Assembly (NCBI GenBank): GCA_017612755.1
Contig: JAGAFH010000013.1
Coordinates: forward strand, 1 to 8,906
Direction of reading: 5' to 3'
Length of the DNA: 8,906 nucleotides
DNA from: Clostridiales bacterium
GTDB taxonomy: Bacteria > Bacillota > Clostridia > Saccharofermentanales > Saccharofermentanaceae
How positions within the stretch are numbered: the stretch's first letter is position 1; each line of letters opens with the position of its first letter. The notes beneath the pieces are model-generated. The model was not told where the DNA came from, made no database searches, and was given only the letters and a program-made list of their open reading frames with translations. Both the position numbers and the translations under genes were made by a program. Shown one piece after another: positions 1-6,879 of this stretch.

Positions 1-1736
1 AAAAGGGAGAAACAGAAGAGATTCCGCCTGTAAAGCCTTACTATCTCCTCATACTGATCGTTACTATATTCGTTAAATGCTCCTGTCGTTATATATGAGT
101 CTATCCCTTCATACTCATCAAAGATACTAAGGTCTGTCATAACCTGGTAGTCAGCATACGGAGGGTCACACAAAGTTACGTCAGCGCCTTCCTCCAGGAA
201 CATCAGGGGGAGCATCAGAAGCGCCTCGTTATGCTTATCTTTAAGAAGCATATCATCCCTCATATCCATATTTTCCGGAGCATAATCATATCCTCCGAAG
301 ACCCCCGGAGCTCCGGTATTCGTATGAGCGCCCAATGATACGGTATTGGGATAATAAGTAAATCCATCAAACTGTTCCGACAGATACGGAAGCTCGTTAA
401 AGACATAGGGGACCACCGTGCCAAGAGCCCTGTCCAGCATTATGACGACAACATTCTTACCGTTCCTGTTCAGCTTAATGGACGCAGTCTCAAGATGCTC
501 CGGCGCATAGGAGTGTCCTTCTATGGCCTTGTGTATCTGAAGGATATTGTATCCGCCGAAGGCGGCTACGATGATGATAGATGCCACGAGAAAATAGTTC
601 ATGAACTTCATCAGATGTCTGTAGACCAGATAAAGGATACACGCTACGACCACTATAAGTACGCAGGTCTCAAAAAGATAGGATGTGCGGCTCATATCAG
701 CCATAGTATAGATAAGCCTGGCCTTGATATCACCATAATAGACCTTAAAAAGAGTGTAGTCACAGGTAAAGATGACAGAAAGACTTATCGTTATGAGGCA
801 CAGTATCTTCCTTACCTTATCTGACGACATGAAATAGAGGACTGATCCCCAGACGACAAAAACTCCGAGAGATGTTACCAGCGGATAAATAAGATACTTT
901 GACGGGTCACAATAATGGAAGACATCCGTAAAATCGAGAGGAGATGACTTCATGGCGTTTGACGGGATATAGATTCCGATAAAAAGTGCGATATATACAC
1001 AGCTCAGTACAAAAGATCCGGTATACGTGCCGTGAAACGACCTTTTCTCTTCCGGCTCCTTCCGTCTCTTAATGATATTCTTAAGAAGCGAAAATACATT
1101 ATTGCAGGTCCAGTAAAATACAAGCCCCGCAGGAGATCTGTAAAGAAGGACAAGAAATACGGCCGCTACGGCAAACATCTGTATCTTCTGTTTAATATCC
1201 CTTCCCCGAAGGTAGATGACACTTGATACCATATTGATAGCAGTCATCAGTAAAGGAAGAAGATTAATGGTAACAGGACCTAAGACTATAAGTCCGTCCG
1301 GCATACCCAGATCACTAATGGGACCGAAGCTTTCACCGCTTAAGATATAAAGACCGGAAAGCATCTTATAAGCAGCCATAAAAAACGGGATCTGCAGAAA
1401 CAGGGATAAAGATCCCTTCAGTACGTGGACAGGGCTGTATGAATTCTGTCTGTACAGCGTCTGCATGATAAAGAATCTCTCGTCGCCTTTGAAAGTCTTT
1501 TTAATGTGATCTATTCCCGGCTTAAGAGCAGTCTCCACATCCCGCTCTTTCTTCTGAATGGCATCCGCCCTTCTATACAGGGGGAGCGCCATAAGATTCA
1601 TGACTATGCTCAGGATGATTATGCAGATCCCCGGGTTATCGATATGGGAATAGGAGACTGAAAAGACAAACTCAAACAGGAGGACCAGAGGTCCTATGAT
1701 GAGCTGGTATATCAAACTAAGGATACTGCTTACCAT
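1..1736 (-). CDS. Paralog A: YidC-like/LtaS-like sulfatase-superfamily fusion, 3' end outside window
   Basis: Partial: 578 residues are open from ATG at 1734-1736 to the window edge, without a stop. Residues 1-220 form a YidC/Oxa1-type domain: amphipathic helix ~10-28, TM1 ~36-54, charged cytoplasmic hairpin ~55-107, TM2 with QIPFF, and a final hairpin SPAGLVFYWTCNN at 201-213. The linker KRRKEPEEKR is basic and cytoplasmic. Five hydrophobic segments follow (~240-400), then an extracytoplasmic sulfatase-superfamily domain. Its putative metal ligand is Asp435 (codon 432-434, in IMLDRALG) and its nucleophile Thr472 (codon 321-323, in HTNTGAP). The Asp-His pair seen in the siblings would lie beyond position 1. 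The YidC groove Arg is Asn47. This is the most divergent copy: the cytoplasmic hairpin lacks the APWQ/QPWQ element, TM2 has Gln115 where B and C have Glu, and Arg200 replaces Asn before the last hairpin. The start overlaps B's stop by 7 nt. The family call is firm; the substrate is unknown. Confidence 0.9.
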   Translation of the reverse strand, partial: MVSSILSLIYQLIIGPLVLLFEFVFSVSYSHIDNPGICIIILSIVMNLMALPLYRRADAIQKKERDVETALKPGIDHIKKTFKGDERFFIMQTLYRQNSYSPVHVLKGSLSLFLQIPFFMAAYKMLSGLYILSGESFGPISDLGMPDGLIVLGPVTINLLPLLMTAINMVSSVIYLRGRDIKQKIQMFAVAAVFLVLLYRSPAGLVFYWTCNNVFSLLKNIIKRRKEPEEKRSFHGTYTGSFVLSCVYIALFIGIYIPSNAMKSSPLDFTDVFHYCDPSKYLIYPLVTSLGVFVVWGSVLYFMSSDKVRKILCLITISLSVIFTCDYTLFKVYYGDIKARLIYTMADMSRTSYLFETCVLIVVVACILYLVYRHLMKFMNYFLVASIIIVAAFGGYNILQIHKAIEGHSYAPEHLETASIKLNRNGKNVVVIMLDRALGTVVPYVFNELPYLSEQFDGFTYYPNTVSLGAHTNTGAPGVFGGYDYAPENMDMRDDMLLKDKHNEALLMLPLMFLEEGADVTLCDPPYADYQVMTDLSIFDEYEGIDSYITTGAFNEYSNDQYEEIVRLYRRNLFCFSL

Positions 1737-1742
1737 TCTCCT
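1730..1742 (-). promoter_or_regulatory. B/A junction: ATGGTAA overlap with embedded ribosome-binding site
   Basis: B's TAA (1730-1732) and A's ATG (1734-1736) share a 7-nt overlap, ATGGTAA. The purine run AGGAG (1738-1742) lies inside B's last codons (Gly-Glu before the final Trp) and sits only 1 nt before the ATG. That spacing is too short for an efficient independent ribosome-binding site, which favours termination-reinitiation coupling. The overlap is seen; coupling is inferred. Confidence 0.7.
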
Positions 1743-4303
1743 GCGTACTCCCATTCATCTATAGCGAACACATCACCGTTCATCTCATACCAGGGACCCG
1801 GTTCATAAGTGTTGCCATTATTAAATTCAGTGTCAAAAGAATATGAATTGAAGATGAGGAGTGGCAGATCATATTTAGGGTCACTGTTTATGGGATTACC
1901 GGTAAACGGATTAACAGGATCATCGATAAGACCAGCCATTGCCAGAGAAGGCGTGTCGGTATTAGTCATAAACTCATCTGATACGGTAAATCCGTGAGAA
2001 TCGAAATCCTTGACCAGAAGGACCGGGTTGAAGTTCTCCGAGGTAACGTCGCCATTTCTTGAACCGGGAAGCACCCCCAGTTCGCATCCGTGATCGGCCA
2101 CGATGATGATCCTCGTATTATCATAGACCCCTTCTTCTCTCAGATAATCAAACCATTCTCCCAGCAGGATATAAGATGCCATATTTACCTGATATGTTCC
2201 AAGGGGCCAGTAACCTTCCATATCAAGGCCGTCAAACCTGTCTTTATGAGCCGCATCGTATTCAACGTTATCAACATAGAACATAGGCTCGTATTCAGGC
2301 TCTTTCAGGATGCCGGGATCATGGGCAAGGTTAGAAACGAACATGACAAATCCGCCTTCTGAAGAATCAGAGATCTGTGTCATACCGGTTATGTTGGACA
2401 ATGCAGAATAGCTTCTGAGCACAGCAGCCACATATCCCTTTGATTTATCTCCCGTCATGGAACAGATAGGTGTAAACATGTGATCGTGATAGAAATCCGG
2501 AACATTATACTGACCGCCGTCATAGAAGAGCTGATGAAGGAAAGGCGGCATGACCCTGAACAGAGAATAGCAGAAGAAATTCCGCTTCCAGGAAGAGGCC
2601 TCTTCATTATAGATATCATCCTCAAACTCATTATATCTTCCGATCGTAACGTATGTTGCAATGTCAGGATGCTCATCATAGATGGACAGATCCGGGATAT
2701 ATTTGTAGTTCGCATAGGAAGGGTCACAAACAGTAACGTCAAAACCGTTATCATCAAAAAGAAAAGGCATCAGCTTGAGAGCCTCATTATGCTTTTCCAT
2801 AAGGGACAGATCATCTCTAGCATTCGATGCCGAAGGAGTGTAATCATATCCTCCGAAAAGAGCCGGAGCCCCGATATTAGTACATCTTCCGAAAGATACC
2901 GTATTCTCATAAAAGGTAAAACCGTCAAACTTCTCCTCCAGCTCCGGTCTTTCACTGAAGCAATACGGGAGCAGGAAACCCTGGGCCCTGTCCAGCATTA
3001 TTACGACTACATTCTTCTCTGTCCTTGAAAGGGTCAGGGTCGCATAATCAAGTTCATTTTCGACATAAGTAAGCTCGCCGTACCTTTTATTGATCTTGGC
3101 GATATTCATCATGCCAAGAACAGATATGCTCAGAAGAGCGGCCACCAGGATATAAGGAACATATTTCCACACATAACGCCTAAGGGCCACACTGATCACA
3201 ACGACAGTTAAGATCACTGCGATGCCGACGGTAATATACTGATCGGGAGACATATCCGCATAGTGGTAGTAAAGTGCGGAATTCATGATCCCGTACTCCC
3301 TTCCGAAAAGGAAATAGTCAGTGGTAAACAGTAAGGCCAGAGAAAGGGAAACAACCGCTAATATATGTTTTCCAAGATCGGTACTGAGAGAATAGAAAAC
3401 GCCGAACCAGAGAACGAATACCCCTGCCGAAAGAGCAACGGACCAGAGGAAATAAACAGACGGATTGATCATGTTATACATGTTCACAAACTCGGCTGTC
3501 GATGCCTTGACTACATTGGACGGAATCACCATTCCCAGAAGGGCCGACATGTATATTCCGGAGAGGATAAAGACTTTTTTCTCCACCCCGGTGACCTTTG
3601 CGCTCTTAAGACGCAGCCTGGGGAGCCTTCCAAAAGGGATCAGGTTCTTTATGAGAGAGAATATGTTGTTACAGGTCCAGTAGAATACAAGTCCCGAGGG
3701 CGAATTATAAAGAAGGACCAGGAATATGGCAGCTATTCCGTAAAGCTGTATCTTCCCCTTGATATCTGATCCTTTAAGGTAGATGCTGCTGGATACGAGA
3801 TTAATGGCCGTCATAAGGACAGGCAGGATGTTGATAGCCAGGGAGCCAATCACAAGAAGTCCGTCAGGGGCCCCTAGATCTTTTATGGGCCCGAAAGTCT
3901 TTCCGTTAAGGAGAGCAAGAGAAGAAAGCATCCTGTAGGCCGCTATGAAAAATGGGATCTCCAGAAGAAGTGATACAGATCCCTTCAATGCATCAGAAGG
4001 CTTGACACCCGCCTCCCTGTTATATGCATTGAGCATCATAAACCGCTCGTCGCCTTTGAAGGTCTTCCTTATCCGCTCCTGCCATGGAGCGACCTTCTTC
4101 ATCTTTTCCGCTTCTTTCTTCTGGACAGTATCGGCCCTTCTGTACAGAGGAAGCGCCAGAAGGTTCATAACGATACTTAAGATGATAATGCAGATACCCG
4201 GGTTTGCAACGGCATTATATGAAACCGAAAAAACAAACTCGAACAGAAGGACCAGCGGTCCTATGATGAATTGATATATGAGATTTAAGATATCACTTAC
4301 CAT
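1730..4303 (-). CDS. Paralog B: complete YidC-like/LtaS-like sulfatase-superfamily fusion membrane protein
   Basis: Complete, 857 residues. Residues 1-220 are a YidC/Oxa1-type domain (TM1 ~36-54, cytoplasmic hairpin ~55-107, TM2 ~110-128, TM3 ~148-176, TM4/TM5 ~186-220 around SPSGLVFYWTCNN). After the basic linker (~225-243) come five helices (~244-265, 282-307, 313-334, 356-376, 380-401). From ~428 the chain is an extracytoplasmic sulfatase/alkaline-phosphatase-type domain. Putative active-site residues are Asp438 (IMLDRAQG), Thr475 (CTNIGAPALFGG), His661 (LAHDPG) and Asp737-His738 (YDNTRIIIVADHG). These match the ligand set known for LtaS-type phosphoglycerol transferases, so transfer of a phospho-group from a lipid donor to a surface polymer is the likely reaction (inference). 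Asn47 replaces the YidC groove Arg. The protein ends in WEYAGEW, whose codons carry the ribosome-binding purines of A. Its own ATG overlaps C's stop in ATGGTAA, with GAGGG three bases upstream. True sulfatase activity is less likely because no Cys/Ser-x-Pro-x-Arg motif is seen. Confidence 0.95.
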   Translation of the reverse strand: MVSDILNLIYQFIIGPLVLLFEFVFSVSYNAVANPGICIIILSIVMNLLALPLYRRADTVQKKEAEKMKKVAPWQERIRKTFKGDERFMMLNAYNREAGVKPSDALKGSVSLLLEIPFFIAAYRMLSSLALLNGKTFGPIKDLGAPDGLLVIGSLAINILPVLMTAINLVSSSIYLKGSDIKGKIQLYGIAAIFLVLLYNSPSGLVFYWTCNNIFSLIKNLIPFGRLPRLRLKSAKVTGVEKKVFILSGIYMSALLGMVIPSNVVKASTAEFVNMYNMINPSVYFLWSVALSAGVFVLWFGVFYSLSTDLGKHILAVVSLSLALLFTTDYFLFGREYGIMNSALYYHYADMSPDQYITVGIAVILTVVVISVALRRYVWKYVPYILVAALLSISVLGMMNIAKINKRYGELTYVENELDYATLTLSRTEKNVVVIMLDRAQGFLLPYCFSERPELEEKFDGFTFYENTVSFGRCTNIGAPALFGGYDYTPSASNARDDLSLMEKHNEALKLMPFLFDDNGFDVTVCDPSYANYKYIPDLSIYDEHPDIATYVTIGRYNEFEDDIYNEEASSWKRNFFCYSLFRVMPPFLHQLFYDGGQYNVPDFYHDHMFTPICSMTGDKSKGYVAAVLRSYSALSNITGMTQISDSSEGGFVMFVSNLAHDPGILKEPEYEPMFYVDNVEYDAAHKDRFDGLDMEGYWPLGTYQVNMASYILLGEWFDYLREEGVYDNTRIIIVADHGCELGVLPGSRNGDVTSENFNPVLLVKDFDSHGFTVSDEFMTNTDTPSLAMAGLIDDPVNPFTGNPINSDPKYDLPLLIFNSYSFDTEFNNGNTYEPGPWYEMNGDVFAIDEWEYAGEW

Positions 4304-4311
4304 ACGCCCTC
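4297..4311 (-). promoter_or_regulatory. C/B junction: ATGGTAA overlap with embedded ribosome-binding site
   Basis: C's TAA (4297-4299) and B's ATG (4301-4303) form the same 7-nt ATGGTAA overlap as at the B/A junction. GAGGG lies 3 nt upstream of the ATG, inside the Glu-Gly codons of C's terminal WEYEGVW. There is no room for a separate promoter or terminator here, so B is translated from the same message as C. Confidence 0.7.
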
Positions 4312-6867
4312 ATACTCCCAGTTATCGATATATCTCACATCATCATGGACAGTGTACCATGAATCGGGTAAAAACGTATTTCCGTTATTACTTGAAATGA
4401 AGAACTCGTGTGAGGCAAATACCATGATCTCTCCACTGTCCTTGTAAGTATTATCTACAGGATTTCCGGTAAAAGGGTTTACCGGATCATCGACCAGACC
4501 TTCCAGCGCGATGGAGGGAGTATCTGCATTTGTCATAAAAACATCTGACGTCTCAAAGCCGTGAGCATCAAAATCCTTTACCAGCAGGACCGGATTATAG
4601 AATTCGGCAGAAAACTCACCATCTGCCCAGGACGGAAGCATCCCAAAATCATATCCGTGGTCTGACACGACTATGATCCTCGTATTGTCATATACTCCCT
4701 GCTCACGAAGATAATCGAACCACTCTGCCAGTTTTATATAACAGGCGGCATTTACTTCATAGCTCGAATACTGAAGATAGATCTCCATACTTAGGGTAAC
4801 GTCATCCACAGTAAACCTCTCCATATTAGCCATATCATATTCGGTGTTATCCACCTGATACATGGGGATATAATCAGGCTCTGAAAGAATAGCCGTTGAA
4901 TGGGGAGTATTATTCTCCATCTCAGTCAATGTCCCGGTGGGATCATCTGTGATCACCGTCATGTCCGGAAGGTTATCCAGGACTGTATAGGAATCAAGAA
5001 ATTCCGCATCATAGCCCGTTATCCCGGACCCGTCGGCTTTGTACCTTGGAATAAAGGTCCAATCGTTTCTGTAGTCCGGGCAATTGTAATGGGCATTGTC
5101 ATAGAAGATGCCTTGAAGACAGACCGGCATGATCCTGAAGATGGAATAGCAGAATATATTTCTCTTCAGGATGGTATTGTTCTCCGCTACCTCTTCTTCC
5201 TTAAGTTCATTATACCTGCCGTTGGTGATATATGTATCGATCTGCGGATAATCACTGAAGATCGACAGATCGGGCACTTCCTGATATCCGGCATAAGGAA
5301 GGTCGCACAGTGTGACATTATATCCGTTTTCAAGGAAGAGGACCGGCAGCACTTTAAGAGCTTCATCATGCTTTGAAGCAATGGACTCATCCCCCCTTGC
5401 ATTCAAGGCGTCCGGTGTATATTCATATCCTCCAAAGAGTGCCGGGGCTGCAAAGTTTGTATGAGCACCGAAGGACACCGTATTGGGATAATACGTAAAT
5501 CCGTCAAAGCTTTCATACAGTCCGTCGATATCGTTAAAGATGTAAGGTACAAGATACCCCTGTGCTCTGTCTGCCATTATTATTATCACGTTCTTCCCGG
5601 TTCTGCTCAGGGTGATAGTGGCATATTCCTGCTCATCTTTCATATAGTCAAATGTCCGTATCTGCTTTTTGATGTTTACGGTATAGAAGGTTCCGAAGAT
5701 CAAAGCCAGAGCAGCTGCCGAAACAGCCAGATAGAAGAATACCTTTTTATTGAACCTGAAGATAAGGAAGACCGCCCCTGATGTAATGATAAGAAGTACG
5801 ATGGCTTCAAGAAGACAGTTTGTTATATGCATATCAGGATAGGAATACTGAAGCCTTTTCGTGAACTGCCCGTACCTGTCCCCCAGGGCAAAATAGTTGA
5901 CTGTAAAGACTACTGCCAGCACAGAGAAAATAGATTCCATGATCTTTCTTCCCCGTCTGTCCGACAGATAGTAATAAACTCCGCACCAGAGTATAAAAGT
6001 TCCCGCTGCCAGCGAAAGAGAATAGATCAGAAATACCGAAGGATCTGTAAAACAGTGCATGTCTGTAAATTCAGAAGGCGAAGACCTGAGCATATTGGAA
6101 GGGATAAACAGCCCTGTAAAAACAGCAATATATGCGCAGCAGGAAACAAAGACAGACGGATCGGTCCCCCCGGCATCCCCGATATTCTTTTCAGGTCTTC
6201 CGGACATAAGGATATTCTTCACAAGGGAGAATATATTATTGCAGGTCCAGTAGAATACGAGTCCCGCAGGAGAGTTATAAAGGAGTACCAGGAAGATGGC
6301 AGCGATGCCGTAAAGCTGGATCTTTCCCTTAATATCCGAATCCTTAAGATAGATACTGCTGGATACAAGGTTGATGGCCGTCATTAGAATGGGCAGAAGA
6401 TTAACGGAGACTGCTCCGATGGCAATAAGCCCATCAGGCGATCCCAGATCCGATATAGGTCCGAAGCTCTTTCCGTTTAGAAGTTCCAGGGATGACAGCA
6501 TCCTGAAAGCAGCTATGAAGAAGGGTATCTCCAGAAGAAGGGATATGGAGCCCTTAAGCGCATCAGATGGCCTTACCCCCTTTTCCCTGTTATAGGCCTG
6601 GAGCATCATAAAGCGCTCATCGCCCTTGAAGGTCTTTCTTATCCTGTCCTGCCAGGGTTGTATCGCCTTCATCTTATCCGCCGCCTGCTTCTGAAGAAGA
6701 TCCGCTCTTTTGTACAAAGGCAGGGCAAGAAGGTTCATTATTATACTCAGATCAATGATACATACCCCGGGATCACCCACGAGTTTATATGATATCGAGA
6801 ATATAAACTCGAACAGGAGCTGCAAGGGGCCTATTATCAGGTTGTATAACACATCAAGTACTATCAT
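4297..6867 (-). CDS. Paralog C: complete YidC-like/LtaS-like sulfatase-superfamily fusion membrane protein
   Basis: Complete, 856 residues from ATG 6865-6867, or 858 from an in-frame GTG at 6871-6873. ATG is preferred because AGGGG lies 8 nt upstream of it but only 2 nt from the GTG; the GTG aligns with the ATG of A and B, so it stays possible. Residues below count from the GTG. The YidC-type domain (1-220) matches B at about 172 of 220 positions by hand alignment, with Asn47 in place of the groove Arg and Glu115 in TM2. Five more helices lie at ~241-402. The extracytoplasmic sulfatase-superfamily domain has Asp435 (IMADRAQG), Thr472 (HTNFAAPALFGG), His658 (NTPHST) and Asp738-His739 (YDNTRIIVVSDHG), all expected catalytic or metal positions. 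The C-terminus is NWEYEGVW. The catalytic half is clearly more diverged from B than the YidC half. Role as for the siblings: probable surface phospho-group transferase, substrate unknown. Confidence 0.94.
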   Translation of the reverse strand: MIVLDVLYNLIIGPLQLLFEFIFSISYKLVGDPGVCIIDLSIIMNLLALPLYKRADLLQKQAADKMKAIQPWQDRIRKTFKGDERFMMLQAYNREKGVRPSDALKGSISLLLEIPFFIAAFRMLSSLELLNGKSFGPISDLGSPDGLIAIGAVSVNLLPILMTAINLVSSSIYLKDSDIKGKIQLYGIAAIFLVLLYNSPAGLVFYWTCNNIFSLVKNILMSGRPEKNIGDAGGTDPSVFVSCCAYIAVFTGLFIPSNMLRSSPSEFTDMHCFTDPSVFLIYSLSLAAGTFILWCGVYYYLSDRRGRKIMESIFSVLAVVFTVNYFALGDRYGQFTKRLQYSYPDMHITNCLLEAIVLLIITSGAVFLIFRFNKKVFFYLAVSAAALALIFGTFYTVNIKKQIRTFDYMKDEQEYATITLSRTGKNVIIIMADRAQGYLVPYIFNDIDGLYESFDGFTYYPNTVSFGAHTNFAAPALFGGYEYTPDALNARGDESIASKHDEALKVLPVLFLENGYNVTLCDLPYAGYQEVPDLSIFSDYPQIDTYITNGRYNELKEEEVAENNTILKRNIFCYSIFRIMPVCLQGIFYDNAHYNCPDYRNDWTFIPRYKADGSGITGYDAEFLDSYTVLDNLPDMTVITDDPTGTLTEMENNTPHSTAILSEPDYIPMYQVDNTEYDMANMERFTVDDVTLSMEIYLQYSSYEVNAACYIKLAEWFDYLREQGVYDNTRIIVVSDHGYDFGMLPSWADGEFSAEFYNPVLLVKDFDAHGFETSDVFMTNADTPSIALEGLVDDPVNPFTGNPVDNTYKDSGEIMVFASHEFFISSNNGNTFLPDSWYTVHDDVRYIDNWEYEGVW
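6220..6327 (-). repeat. Near-identical DNA block in C, shared with D
   Basis: This 108-nt segment matches 8799-8906 at 104 positions (four mismatches, no gaps, read by eye). It encodes TM4/TM5 of the YidC-type domain, GKIQLYG through IFSLVK. Synonymous positions are also nearly all the same. Just past the 3' side of the gene segment (below 6220) C and D lose similarity at the linker. Confidence 0.85.
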
Positions 6868-6879
6868 TACCACGTCCCC
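6865..6879 (-). promoter_or_regulatory. D/C junction: TAATG or GTGGTAA overlap with AGGGG site
   Basis: D stops at TAA 6867-6869. An ATG at 6865-6867 overlaps it by one base (TAATG) and has AGGGG 8 nt upstream, a normal spacing. A GTG at 6871-6873 would instead recreate the 7-nt overlap found at the other two junctions but has only a 2-nt spacer. The site is again inside the codons of the previous protein's C-terminus (Gln-Gly of WEYQGTW). Confidence 0.65.

Noticed and set aside
495..1226. Plus-strand open frames at 495-824 and 1032-1226
   Set aside because: They are antisense to paralog A. No ribosome-binding site or recognisable domain; they are rich in Arg/Lys/Ile because they are complements of membrane-helix codons.
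2455..2955. Minus-strand frames at 2455-2757 and 2770-2955 inside paralog B
   Set aside because: They lie in another frame of a gene with clear homology and have no domain features of their own.
3365..6387. Plus-strand frames at 3365-3769 and 5827-6387 that share similar peptides (for example AGPVEYKSRGR and AGPVEYESRRR)
   Set aside because: The resemblance looked like a conserved gene family, but it comes only from the antisense of the conserved TM4/TM5 DNA of the YidC-type domain in each copy.
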